64,000 nucleotides of DNA from Amycolatopsis camponoti (GTDB taxonomy: Bacteria; Actinomycetota; Actinomycetes; Mycobacteriales; Pseudonocardiaceae): the NCBI RefSeq assembly GCF_902497555.1, contig NZ_CABVGP010000002.1, positions 136,501-200,500 on the forward strand. Direction: 5' to 3'. Below, in pieces: positions 47,571 to 55,521 of this stretch. The number at the start of each line of letters is the position of its first letter. Position 1 is the stretch's first letter. Position numbers and translations under genes: made by a program. The notes beneath the pieces were generated by a model. It ran no database searches, was not told the DNA's origin, and was given only the letters and a program-made list of their open reading frames with translations.

Positions 47571-48698
47571 ATGACGCCCTCCGTGGTGCGGCACGCGAAG
47601 CGGCGCCGATGGGCGGTCGTCGCCGCCGTGGCCGCGGTGCTCGTGTCCGTGCCGTCGGTCGTCGCCGCGCTCGCCCCGGCCGGCGCGAGCGTCGACCCGG
47701 CCCGGCTGCGCGATCTCGTGTTGGGCTCCGCCGGAAAGCCGTACCAGGGGTACGCCGAAAGCGCCGGGTCGCTCGCCCTGCCGGAGCTGCCGAACCTCGC
47801 TCCCGTCACCGCGCTCTTCTCGATGCGGACGCCGATGCGCGCCTGGTACGCCGGGCCCGACCGCTACCGCGTGGACATCCTCGGCATCGCCGGTGAGCAC
47901 GACGTCTACCGGCTGCCCGACGGCGAGTACACGTGGGACTACGGCGACAACACGCTGACCGAGCTGATCGGTGAGCCGGCCGTCCGGCTCCCGCGGGCCG
48001 GGGACCTGCTGCCGCCCGAGCTCGCCCGGCGGATCCTCCGGGCCGCGAAGGGCGACCCGGTGAGCGCGCTGCCGGGCCGCAGCGTCGCCGGCGTCGCCGC
48101 GTCCGGGCTGCGGCTCGTGCCCGCCGATCCGGACACGACGATCGGGCGCGTCGACGTCTGGGCGGACCCGGCGACCGGCGTGGCCGTGCGCGTCGAGGTC
48201 ACCGCCCGCGGGCAGGAGGCACCGATCCTGGTCACCGAGTTCCAGCAGCTCGAGCAGACGACGCCGGTCGTCGAAGCCCCGCGGCCCGTGCTCGGCTCGG
48301 GGTTCACCGTCGCGAGCGCCCCGGACGTCTCGAACGCGCTCGGCGCGCTGGGCCAGGTGCCGCTGCCGGCGACGCTCGCCGGCCGCCCGGTCGTGTCGTC
48401 GAAGTTCGGCGGCGTGGAGGGCGCCGCGCTCTACGGCACCGGGCTGGCGGCGTTCGCGGTCATCGCCGTGCCGCGGGCCGTCGGGAACGCGGCGAGCGAC
48501 GCCGCCGGGAAGGCCGGCGGGGTGCTGACCAAGCTGGCGGCGGGCAGCGTGGTGCAGCTGTCGATCACGCCGTTGTCGCTCGCGATCGTCCGCGCCTCCT
48601 CCTTCCGCCGCTCCTACCTGCTGGCCGGCACGGTGACACCGGACGTGCTCAAGGCCGTCGCGGAAGAGCTGTCCACGCTGCGCCGGGGTTTCCGATGA
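47571..48698 (+). CDS. LolA-like (DUF2092-type) exported lipoprotein-carrier-fold protein
   Basis: A 375-residue protein. The N terminus carries a basic run and one hydrophobic segment (residues 13-38, a signal or anchor) and the body has a LolA/LppX-like pattern (MRAWYAGPDRYRVDILG, GEYTWDYGDNTLTEL, IGRVDVWADPATGVAVRVEV). A Gly/Ala-rich helix near 290-320 could enter the membrane. It overlaps the ABC ATPase gene by four bases (ATGA) and heads a three-gene operon. It may carry or sense the transporter's hydrophobic substrate. Confidence 0.8.
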   Translation: MTPSVVRHAKRRRWAVVAAVAAVLVSVPSVVAALAPAGASVDPARLRDLVLGSAGKPYQGYAESAGSLALPELPNLAPVTALFSMRTPMRAWYAGPDRYRVDILGIAGEHDVYRLPDGEYTWDYGDNTLTELIGEPAVRLPRAGDLLPPELARRILRAAKGDPVSALPGRSVAGVAASGLRLVPADPDTTIGRVDVWADPATGVAVRVEVTARGQEAPILVTEFQQLEQTTPVVEAPRPVLGSGFTVASAPDVSNALGALGQVPLPATLAGRPVVSSKFGGVEGAALYGTGLAAFAVIAVPRAVGNAASDAAGKAGGVLTKLAAGSVVQLSITPLSLAIVRASSFRRSYLLAGTVTPDVLKAVAEELSTLRRGFR

Positions 48699-49606
48699 TC
48701 GTGACGCGCGCGCTGACCAAGCGGTACGGCACCACCCTGGCGGTCGACGCTGTCGACCTGCTGGTCCGCGAAGGCGACCGTTACGGCTTCCTCGGCCCGA
48801 ACGGCTCGGGCAAGACCACCCTCGTCCGGATGCTGCTCGGCCTGGTCTACGCCACCAGCGGGGAGATCGAGGTGCTCGGCAAGCCCGTCCCGAAGCGCGT
48901 CGCCGAGGTGCTGCCGGAGGTCGGCGCGCTCGTCGAGGGCCCGGCCGCGTACCCGCACCTGTCCGGGCGGCGCAACCTCTCCCTGCTCGACGCCGCCGGG
49001 CGCGGTGGCGGGCGGCGGACGCGGCGGCGGAGGATCGACGACGCGCTGGAGCAGGTCGGGCTCGGCGCGGTGGACCAGCGGCCGGTGAAGGCGTACTCGC
49101 TCGGCATGCGCCAACGTCTCGGGCTCGCCGGCGCGCTGCTGCGCAAGCCCCGGCTGCTGATCCTCGACGAGCCGACCAACGGCCTCGACCCGCAGGGCAT
49201 CAAGGAGATCCGGGAGCTGCTCGTCGAGCTGAACGCGGGCGGCACCACCGTGTTCCTGTCCAGCCACCTGCTGGCCGAGGTCGAACAGCTCTGCACGCGC
49301 GTCGGCGTCGTCGACCGCGGCCGGCTCGTGCTGGAAGACGACTTGTCGACGCTGCGGGCGGCGACCGGGCGGATCCTCGTCGGCACGCCGGACCCCGCCG
49401 CGGCGGTCGCGGTCCTCGACGGCCAGCTCGAGTCCCGCGACGGCGACCGCCTGGTCATCCGGCACGGCGACCCGGCCGCGCTGAACGCGATGCTCGTCGG
49501 AGCGGGGGTGCGCGTGACGTCGATCCACGCCGAGCAGCGGACGCTCGAACAGGTCGTCCTCGACGTGACGGGTCCGGGCTCGGACCGCTTCGGGACCGCC
49601 GGATGA
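48695..49606 (+). CDS. ABC transporter ATP-binding protein
   Basis: A 303-residue ABC ATPase of the exporter (ABC-2) type. Walker A is GPNGSGKTTLVR near residue 36, the signature YSLGMRQRLGLAGALL near 133 and Walker B LLILDEPTNGLDPQG near 155, followed by the SSHLLAEVEQLC H-loop. The C-terminal 80 residues are the extra domain common in bacitracin/lantibiotic-like exporters. It is overlapped on both sides by ATGA junctions, so it works with the LolA-like protein and the permease. Confidence 0.93.
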   Translation: MIVTRALTKRYGTTLAVDAVDLLVREGDRYGFLGPNGSGKTTLVRMLLGLVYATSGEIEVLGKPVPKRVAEVLPEVGALVEGPAAYPHLSGRRNLSLLDAAGRGGGRRTRRRRIDDALEQVGLGAVDQRPVKAYSLGMRQRLGLAGALLRKPRLLILDEPTNGLDPQGIKEIRELLVELNAGGTTVFLSSHLLAEVEQLCTRVGVVDRGRLVLEDDLSTLRAATGRILVGTPDPAAAVAVLDGQLESRDGDRLVIRHGDPAALNAMLVGAGVRVTSIHAEQRTLEQVVLDVTGPGSDRFGTAG

Positions 49607-50445
49607 TCGCCGTCGAACTGCGGAAGCTCGCCCTGCGGCCGCGGGTGTGGGTCAGCGTGGCGCTGCTGTGCCTGCTGCCCGCGATCGTCGGGGTCTTCCT
49701 GGCGACGGCCGACTTCGCGCCGCCACCGGGGCAGGGCGGGGCGTTCCTGTCGGCGGTCGTGAGCGACGGCGCGCTGTTCCCGGCGGCCGCGCTCGCGCTC
49801 GTCCTGCCGTTGTTCCTGCCGATCGCGGTCGCCGTCACCGCGGGCGACTCGATCGCGGGCGAGGCGTCCACCGGCACCCTGCGGTACCTGCTGGTGCGGC
49901 CGGTCGGCCGGACGCGGCTGCTCGGCGCCAAGATGGTGGCGCTCGCGGTGTACGTGACCGCGGCGATCGTGATCGTCGTGCTGACGTCGCTCGTGCTCGG
50001 GGTGATCCTGTTCGGCACCGGCGGGACGCCGGGCGTCGCCGGGCCGGGCGGGCAGCCGACCGGGGTGACGTCGTTGTCGGGGCAGTCGCTCAGCTCGTCC
50101 GGGCTGGGCCTGCGGCTGCTGGGCGCGGTCTCGTACATCGTGGTGTCGATGCTGGGGTTCGCCTCGATCACGATGTTCCTGTCGACGGTGACCGACTCGG
50201 CGCTGGGTGCCGCGCTGGGCGGGCTCGCGGTGCTGATCACCAGCTCGGTGCTGGAGACGCTGGACGCGGCCGCGTCCGTGAAGCCCTACCTGCCGACGCA
50301 CTACTGGCTGTCGTGGATCGACTTCTTCCGGGATCCCGTGCTGTGGCGCAACATCGACCACGGGCTGCTGCTGCAGGCGGGCTACATCGTCGTGTTCTTC
50401 GGGGCCGCGTGGGCGAACTTCGCGACCAAGGACGTCACGAGCTGA
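49603..50445 (+). CDS. ABC-2 type permease
   Basis: A 280-residue integral membrane protein with about six helices. It has the GDSIAGEASTGTLRYLLVRPVGRTRLLGAK motif typical of ABC-2 permeases (about residues 83-112), long hydrophobic runs at 15-35, 50-75, 115-140, 165-190, 200-220 and near the end. It overlaps the ATPase gene by four bases and ends 11 bp inside a convergent lipase-like gene. With the two upstream genes it makes a complete exporter. Confidence 0.9.
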   Translation: MIAVELRKLALRPRVWVSVALLCLLPAIVGVFLATADFAPPPGQGGAFLSAVVSDGALFPAAALALVLPLFLPIAVAVTAGDSIAGEASTGTLRYLLVRPVGRTRLLGAKMVALAVYVTAAIVIVVLTSLVLGVILFGTGGTPGVAGPGGQPTGVTSLSGQSLSSSGLGLRLLGAVSYIVVSMLGFASITMFLSTVTDSALGAALGGLAVLITSSVLETLDAAASVKPYLPTHYWLSWIDFFRDPVLWRNIDHGLLLQAGYIVVFFGAAWANFATKDVTS

Positions 50446-51241
50446 GGCACTCCGCCGGTGCTTCGAGCGGGTTCGTGCCGAGGGCCTGGAGGACGAGCTC
50501 GGTGACGGCGGGGTCGGTCGGGAGGTCGCCGTGGCCGGCCTGGTTGCCGGGGCAGACCTGCTGGAGGGCGACGTTGACGGCGCCGTCGAGGCGGGCGGAC
50601 TCGGGCGGGGTGACCGTCTCGTCGCGTTCGGTCCACACCGAGAGCCACGGCAGCGTCGCCGGGATGGGTTCCTTCGCCAGCTCCCGCAGCAGCGTGCTGC
50701 CGGGGGCCAGCTGCACGCACGCGGTGGGGCAGCCGCCCGGGACGAGCGCGCCGCCGGCCGCGGCGAGCCCGGTGCCGTGCATCGGCGCGCCGAGCGTGAT
50801 CACCCGGCGCGCCTGGTGGTCACCGCCGTCGCGGCTGACCCACAGCCGGGCCACGACACCGCCGGCCGAGTAGCCGATGACGTCGACCGAAGGTGCTCCG
50901 CGCGCGTAGGCGTTCTCGACCGCTTCGGCCAGGACGCCGGCCTGTTCGACCAGGTCACCGGTGCCGTCGCCGGCCAGGGTGAGGACCTCGGTGCTGCGGC
51001 CGGTGGCCTGCCGGATGCGGGCGGCCAGCTCGTTGAGGGCGCCTTGACCGCCGCCGTAGCCGGGGACGAGCAGGACGGGCCCGGGCTTGTCCTGGTCGGG
51101 CGTCCCGGCCCGCGGCGCGGCGCTGGTCCCGGTGGTGGCGAGGACGGCCGCGACGAGCACGGCCACCACGACGACGGCGACGCCGCCCATGAGCAACCGC
51201 CGCCGCGGGCTGATGCCGCGCCACCAAGCCGTGATCCGCAC
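50435..51241 (-). CDS. Membrane-anchored lipase/esterase-like alpha/beta hydrolase
   Basis: A 268-residue hydrolase with one N-terminal anchor or signal helix (residues 15-40), then VLLVPGYGGGQGALNEL near residue 56, the nucleophile elbow VIGYSAGGVVARLWV (serine near 124) and the histidine region NQAGHGDLPTD near 233. This layout is that of secreted lipases of the LipA/PGAP1-like group. The GTG or ATG at 51241 is near the operon edge; the anchor begins WWRGISPRRRLLMGG. Its 3' end overlaps the permease gene by 11 bp. Confidence 0.84.
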   Translation of the reverse strand: MRITAWWRGISPRRRLLMGGVAVVVVAVLVAAVLATTGTSAAPRAGTPDQDKPGPVLLVPGYGGGQGALNELAARIRQATGRSTEVLTLAGDGTGDLVEQAGVLAEAVENAYARGAPSVDVIGYSAGGVVARLWVSRDGGDHQARRVITLGAPMHGTGLAAAGGALVPGGCPTACVQLAPGSTLLRELAKEPIPATLPWLSVWTERDETVTPPESARLDGAVNVALQQVCPGNQAGHGDLPTDPAVTELVLQALGTNPLEAPAECLSS

Positions 51242-51376
51242 GCACCCATCATGACCCGGCCGGGCTGAAGAGGACGTGCGGTCGCGAAGAGCCTGTCACC
51301 CGTTCGGCTCTGAACCGGACCGTGACGGCCGCCGTGTGCCGGGTGGGAGTGTGGAGACAAAACCGGGGTGAGCGAT

Positions 51377-51559
51377 ATGCGGATCCGGAAAATACTGCTC
51401 GTCATACCGTTGCTGGTCTTGGACCTCGCCGCCTGCGGGCAGCCGGCGGTCCTCGTCAAGGTGGGCAAGGCGGTGCCGGTGCCGCAGAGCACCGGCGTAC
51501 CCGCCTGCGGCGCGTGGCTCGGGGATACACCGGTGCTGCCGGACGTCGTACGGCTCTAG
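51377..51559 (+). CDS. Small putative lipoprotein
   Basis: A 60-residue protein. The start MRIRKILLVIPLLVLDLAAC is a type II signal with the lipobox L17-A18-A19-C20; the mature part would be only 41 residues (GQPAVLVKVGKAVPVPQSTG). The ATG at 51377 follows GGGGTGAG; a GTG nine bases earlier is the alternative. Its stop overlaps that of the convergent GH64 gene in the palindrome CTAG. The family is not recognised; the lipobox makes it plausible. Confidence 0.55.
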   Translation: MRIRKILLVIPLLVLDLAACGQPAVLVKVGKAVPVPQSTGVPACGAWLGDTPVLPDVVRL

Positions 51560-52749
51560 TTGAACGGGTCCAGGGTCAGGTACGCCGTCGCCGGGTTGCC
51601 GTCGTTGACCAGGGACTCGTAGTGGCCCACGTCGTCGAAGGCGAACGCGTACGCCTTGCCGTCCGCCATCTGCGCGTGGATCTTCTTCGCGTACTGGTTC
51701 GTGACGGCGTCCAGGTAGAACCCGGCCGGGCTCGGGTCCGGCTGGTTCGCGTTCGTCAGCAGCGTCGAGCGGTTGAAGCCCGCGCAGAGCGTGCGCGAGA
51801 TCTGGCCGCGGACGTCGTTCGGGGCGTCGAGGTTCTTGTAGCAGCCGAAAACGCTGTCGGAGTCGGGTTTCTGGAACGCCGTCACGAACCCGCCGGACGT
51901 GTTCGTGAAGTTCATGACGGTGCCGGAAACGCGGCCGGAGTACTTCACGTTCGGCTGGTCCGCGACGGGTGTCACGGTCAGCGTCGACGAGCTGTACTTC
52001 GTCCAGACGCGGTTGATGTAGTCCTGCAGCACGTTCGCGGGCAGCGCGCCGGCCTCGATGCCGTGGCCGGGCGCGAGCGCGCGCAGGACCGTGCCGTCGG
52101 AGCGGGTCCGGATCAGGTTGGCCCAGCCGCCGGCCTGTCCGCGCAGCGAGTTCAGGAAACCGTTGTAGCCGCCCGCTTTCAGGTGGCCGGTGTTCTTCGT
52201 GGTGCCGCCGACCGGCTGCACGCCGACCGCGTACGGCGCGGAGAACATGTCGACCTGGGTGCTGTTGATCCAGAGCCCGCCGTCGTTGAGCGTGTACTCC
52301 GACCAGTTGAAGAGGATGTTCACGTTCGGGTCGGACGGGTTCTGGACCGCCGGCTGCACCAGCCCGCCGGTGGTGAGCTTGAAGACCAGCTTCTGCCCGT
52401 AGGAGAAGTAGATCCGGCCGGAGAACTTCGGGATCCGGATGGTGATCGACTGGCCGTTCGCGGGCCCGGCGATCGACGCGTCCGGCGCCGGGGTCGGCGG
52501 GTTCCCGCCGGCCGGCCAGGCGTGGAACGCGCCTCCTGCGTCGGCCCAGCCCTGCTGGCCGGTCGCCAGGTAGGTGCCCAGGTCGTAGAGGTAGATCGGG
52601 TCGGCGCGGCCGGAGTTGTTGGTGATCTTCAACGGGATCGTGGCCGGCACCGCGTCGGCGGCCGGGGCGAGGGCGGTCGCGAGCCCGGCGGCGACGGCGG
52701 CCGCCGCGGCCAGGGTCGTCAGTCGCCGGAAGAACGGTCTGGTGCGCAC
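51556..52749 (-). CDS. Secreted GH64 beta-1,3-glucanase (thaumatin-like)
   Basis: A 397-residue exported enzyme. A signal peptide (RTRPFFRRLTTLAAAAAVAA, cleaved near ADA) precedes a two-lobe GH64 domain: PLKITNNSGRADPIYLYDLG, IRIPKFSGRIYFSYGQKLVF, FNWSEYTLNDGGLWINSTQVDMF and LCAGFNRSTLL. GH64 enzymes release pentasaccharides from beta-1,3-glucan such as fungal wall glucan or laminarin. The GTG start at 52749 lies five bases after GAGGAGG. No binding module is attached. A perfect 18-bp palindrome stands upstream. Confidence 0.9.
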   Translation of the reverse strand: MRTRPFFRRLTTLAAAAAVAAGLATALAPAADAVPATIPLKITNNSGRADPIYLYDLGTYLATGQQGWADAGGAFHAWPAGGNPPTPAPDASIAGPANGQSITIRIPKFSGRIYFSYGQKLVFKLTTGGLVQPAVQNPSDPNVNILFNWSEYTLNDGGLWINSTQVDMFSAPYAVGVQPVGGTTKNTGHLKAGGYNGFLNSLRGQAGGWANLIRTRSDGTVLRALAPGHGIEAGALPANVLQDYINRVWTKYSSSTLTVTPVADQPNVKYSGRVSGTVMNFTNTSGGFVTAFQKPDSDSVFGCYKNLDAPNDVRGQISRTLCAGFNRSTLLTNANQPDPSPAGFYLDAVTNQYAKKIHAQMADGKAYAFAFDDVGHYESLVNDGNPATAYLTLDPFN

Positions 52750-52824
52750 GGGCGCCTCCTCGTCGAGGCCGGTGATCGCAAGTTGTCCAGACCATTGCAC
52801 GGGGCGTCGGGAACGGTTGTCAAA

Positions 52825-52842
52825 GGCTGATAATTATCAGCC
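52825..52842. promoter_or_regulatory. Perfect 18-bp palindrome upstream of the GH64 gene
   Basis: GGCTGATAATTATCAGCC is a perfect palindrome 76 bp before the GH64 start and 17 bp after the stop of the upstream MBL gene. The AT-rich centre favours an operator; termination of the MBL transcript is an alternative. Confidence 0.65.
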
Positions 52843-52858
52843 ACCGTACGGAGCAGCG

Positions 52859-53803
52859 TCAGGAGATCCGGCGGACCGGCTCCCCGCCCAGCAGGCAGTC
52901 GAGGTCGATCCGGCCGCCCGCCGCCGCGAGGACGGCGTCGATCGCCAGGTCGACGTCCAGCTTCCGGCCGTGCTGGTCGGCGTACGCGCGCATCAGGTTG
53001 CCGATGTGGCGTTCGGGGTTGCGCCACGTCGGCCAGCGCATCGAGGCCCGGTTCGCCAGCTTCGTGAAGTCCGTCTGACGCTCCGTCACCTCGAGCAGCC
53101 ACTCCAGGTAGACGCGCATCGCGTGCAGCGCGCTGTGGCCAGGGGTCGCCACCGGGCCGTGGCCGGGGACGACGGTCCGCGGGCGGAACGTGTCCTGCAG
53201 CCAGGCGAGCGCGTCGAGCCAGCCCGTGATCGAGCCGTGCACGGCCAGCGGCGTGTCGCCGACGCTCACGAGGTCGCCGGTGAAGAGCGTGCCCGAGCGC
53301 GGCTCGTGCACCACCAGGTCACCCGCCGTGTGCGCGACGCCCGGCACCGCCACGACGTCGGCGAACGCGCCGCCGAGGTCGAGGCGCTGCCAGCCGGCCA
53401 CCTTCCGGACGGCGGCCGGCTCCGGCGGCTCGAGCACGCCCCACTGGGTGTAGGTGAAGACGTTCCCGTAGGTCTGCGGGCCGGCCTTGACGAGGTCGAC
53501 GCTGCCGGGGGCGGCCAGTGCCGTCCCGCCCTCGCGCAGCGCGACCCCGACGCCGTTGTGGTGCTCACCGTGCGCGTGCGTGATGGCTACGGTCAGCTCC
53601 TGCTCGCCCGCGTACTTGCGGACGTCGCGCATCAGCTCCAGCGTCGCCTGCTCGGTGCCGCACGTGTCGACCAGCACCACGCCTTCGCTGCCCTGGATCC
53701 AGCCGCAGTTCGAGACGAACCACTCCGCCGGGCTCTTCACGTACGCGACCACGCCCGGGCGCGCGTGCCGGAGCGGGACGATGTTCGATGTGACGGCCGG
53801 CAT
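52859..53803 (-). CDS. MBL-fold metallo-hydrolase with a HAHGEH motif
   Basis: A 314-residue metallo-beta-lactamase-fold protein. The zinc motif reads ITHAHGEHHNG near residues 74-84, where the usual aspartate is glutamate. Later ligands are at PGVAHTAGDLVV and LFTGDLVS, with PGHGPVATPGH as the last histidine site. The helical C-terminal part (MRVYLEWLLEVTERQTDFTK to end) resembles alkyl-sulfatase-like and Zn-hydrolase relatives. The Asp-to-Glu change may alter or weaken zinc site 2. Function unassigned. Confidence 0.84.
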   Translation of the reverse strand: MPAVTSNIVPLRHARPGVVAYVKSPAEWFVSNCGWIQGSEGVVLVDTCGTEQATLELMRDVRKYAGEQELTVAITHAHGEHHNGVGVALREGGTALAAPGSVDLVKAGPQTYGNVFTYTQWGVLEPPEPAAVRKVAGWQRLDLGGAFADVVAVPGVAHTAGDLVVHEPRSGTLFTGDLVSVGDTPLAVHGSITGWLDALAWLQDTFRPRTVVPGHGPVATPGHSALHAMRVYLEWLLEVTERQTDFTKLANRASMRWPTWRNPERHIGNLMRAYADQHGRKLDVDLAIDAVLAAAGGRIDLDCLLGGEPVRRIS

Positions 53804-53863
53804 GGTTCCTCCCCTGGACTGACGAAGCGGTTAACGACGGGGGCGCGAGCAGGTTGCGGAGTT

Positions 53864-55126
53864 TTACCCGGCGATAACCCAGCGCTGGTTGGCTGCCGCC
53901 GAACAGGTCCGGATCTGCAGCCGGGTGCCGTCGGCCGACGAGTTCCCGGTCGCGTCGAGGCACTTGCCCGACTGTGGGTTCAGCAGCGTGCCGTCCGACC
54001 GCGCCTGCCACGTCTGCGCGCCGGTGGCGTTGCAGTCCCAGAGCTGGACGAGGGTGCCGTCCGCGGTGCCGCTGTTGGCGACGTCGAGGCACTTGCCGAA
54101 GGCGCGGATCGTGCCGTTCTGCCTGGTCCAGCGCTGGGCGGGGGTGGTGTTGCACGTCCAGAGCTGCACGGCCGTGCCGTTGGCGGTGTTCGACGCGCTG
54201 ACGTCGACGCACTTGCCGCCGAGCCCGGTGATGGTGCCGGCGGGGTAGGGCGTGCCGCTCGCGATGAGGTACGCGCTGGTCGCGACGTTCCAGTGGGTCG
54301 CCAGGTAGCTGCCGGGCGCCGGATTGGTGTTGAAGTAGTCGTCGCCGAGGCAGTCGAACTGGTTCTCCGGCGCGCCCGGGCAGACCTTCACGAGGGTGCC
54401 CGGCGGGTTCGGGAGGCCGCCGTCGTCGTAGCACATGATGTCTTCGTCGTCCCAGCAGTGACCGAACGCGCTGGAGTGCGGCGCGCTGCCCTGGACGGCG
54501 CCGAGGGTGTGGAGCAGCTCGTGCCCGGTGGCCTGCCAGGACCAGCAGCCGGTGCCGACCGTGGCGTAGTGCGGGCCGGCGTTGTACGGGTTGGCCGAGC
54601 CGGGGCTGTCGTTGCCGCCGTTGCCGAAGGCGAGACCGCAGCCGTCCTTGTCGTACCAGACGATGTACTTGCGGTCGGCGCGGTTGTAGCCCTGCGCCTT
54701 GATGGCGTTGGTGATCGTGTCGACGGTCGCCATGTCGGACTGGGCGATGGTCACGTTGTTCACGGTGGCGCGGCAGCTGGAATCGGTGACGTACCGGACG
54801 TGCCGCACCCCGCCGCCGAGCCGGCTCGCGGCCTCGACGAAGCCGTCGTCGATCTGGCTCGCGAAGGTCTGGAACTGGCCGGCGAACTGGGCGTAGCGGT
54901 CCGCCTGGGTGGTGCCGCGGACGTAGAGGGCCTGTACCCGCTTGCCGCTGGTGCCGTCGCCGTCGCAGACGGTGGACATCGGTGCCGCGGCGGCGGCCTG
55001 CTCCCTCAGGTGGCCGGGCAGCTGTTCGGTGCCGTCGCCGCCGGCCGCGGTGGCCGAAGGCAGCAGTGCGGTGGCGAAGACCAGGGCGGTGCTGAGCGCG
55101 GCGAGGCGCCAGGTTCTCGCGGTCAT
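53864..55126 (-). CDS. Secreted zinc peptidase-like protein with ricin-type lectin domain
   Basis: A 420-residue exported protein with a signal peptide ending ATAAG near residue 28. The catalytic domain has HELLH at 202-206 with a further H217 (HELLHTLGAV, then APH), and IMCYDDG near 230 acting as a Met-turn-like element of metzincin type. Residues 290-420 are a ricin-B lectin with three repeats (QLWTCNTTPAQRWT, QLWDCNATGAQTWQ, QIRTCSAAANQRWV). It probably binds a glycan and cuts an associated protein. It is divergent from the PTS operon; the GGGG(A/G)GTT near 55130 may be its ribosome site. Confidence 0.82.
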   Translation of the reverse strand: MTARTWRLAALSTALVFATALLPSATAAGGDGTEQLPGHLREQAAAAAPMSTVCDGDGTSGKRVQALYVRGTTQADRYAQFAGQFQTFASQIDDGFVEAASRLGGGVRHVRYVTDSSCRATVNNVTIAQSDMATVDTITNAIKAQGYNRADRKYIVWYDKDGCGLAFGNGGNDSPGSANPYNAGPHYATVGTGCWSWQATGHELLHTLGAVQGSAPHSSAFGHCWDDEDIMCYDDGGLPNPPGTLVKVCPGAPENQFDCLGDDYFNTNPAPGSYLATHWNVATSAYLIASGTPYPAGTITGLGGKCVDVSASNTANGTAVQLWTCNTTPAQRWTRQNGTIRAFGKCLDVANSGTADGTLVQLWDCNATGAQTWQARSDGTLLNPQSGKCLDATGNSSADGTRLQIRTCSAAANQRWVIAG

Positions 55127-55255
55127 GGGGGAGTTCCGCCTTTCCCGGTGCGACAGGGGACGAGAAGTGCGGTCTAGACCACTGAGGATGATAGGCAGCG
55201 GGTGAGCGGGCTGTCACTGACAAGAACGGACAGCCTGGGGTGAATCGCCCACGGG

Positions 55256-55279
55256 ATTTTCGATCGTACGATTGAAAAT
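55256..55279. promoter_or_regulatory. Near-perfect 24-bp palindrome
   Basis: Arms ATTTTC (55256) and GAAAAT (55274) flank ATCGTACGAT (55263-55272). The whole 24 bp is its own reverse complement except for one G/T pair of positions. It is 30 bp upstream of the -35 box of the PTS promoter and on the side of the divergent peptidase gene. It looks like a binding site for a dimeric or tetrameric factor. Confidence 0.75.
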
Positions 55280-55308
55280 GATCTTTCGGACCGCTGGGCG
55301 TCAAGGTC

Positions 55309-55336
55309 TTGACAGTCGATCTCGTACGTTCATACT
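55309..55336 (+). promoter_or_regulatory. Promoter of the PTS operon
   Basis: TTGACA (55309-55314), consensus -35, is followed after 16 bp by CATACT (55331-55336), a fair -10 hexamer. It directs transcription towards the PTS genes; start is expected near 55343, which would give a leader of about 180 nt. Confidence 0.6.
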
Positions 55337-55346
55337 GGTATATACC
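55337..55346. promoter_or_regulatory. GntR/HutC-type operator
   Basis: GGTATATACC is a perfect palindrome with the GT-N-TA-N-AC core of HutC-subfamily operators. It lies directly at the predicted transcription start, where binding would block initiation. The GntR/HutC protein coded at 60.1-60.9 kb is the obvious candidate to bind it, released by a sugar or sugar phosphate. Confidence 0.7.
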
Positions 55347-55376
55347 TTTATGGGAGGGTCCGGGAAAACCGAGGGG

Positions 55377-55437
55377 GGCTTCGCGCTCGCGGGCCGACGG
55401 AAGGTCTGAGGGGTCCTTCCGTCGGCCGCGCGAAGCC
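55377..55437 (+). promoter_or_regulatory. Structured leader hairpin of the PTS operon
   Basis: Arms GGCTTCGCGC (55377) / GCGCGAAGCC (55428) and GGCCGACGGAAGG (55392) / CCTTCCGTCGGCC (55415) form 10-bp and 13-bp perfect stems, separated by a 5-nt bulge TCGCG, with a 10-nt loop. No T-run follows, so it is more likely an RNA control or stability element than a terminator. It lies 85 bp before the first PTS start codon. Confidence 0.6.
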
Positions 55438-55521
55438 GTCGTTGAAACCTCCGGTCACAGACCGCGTTGACACAACTACTGGTACGAACCAGGATGGGTG
55501 CTGCCGGCCGGGAGGAGACAC

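Larger units (their letters stand above)
55127..55521. other. 395-bp regulatory region between the peptidase and the PTS operon
   Basis: No gene is supported here. It holds, from left to right, a 24-bp palindrome (55256), a promoter (55309), a GntR-type operator (55337) and a long structured leader (55377-55437). It is the largest non-coding regulatory region with clear structure in the window. Confidence 0.75.
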
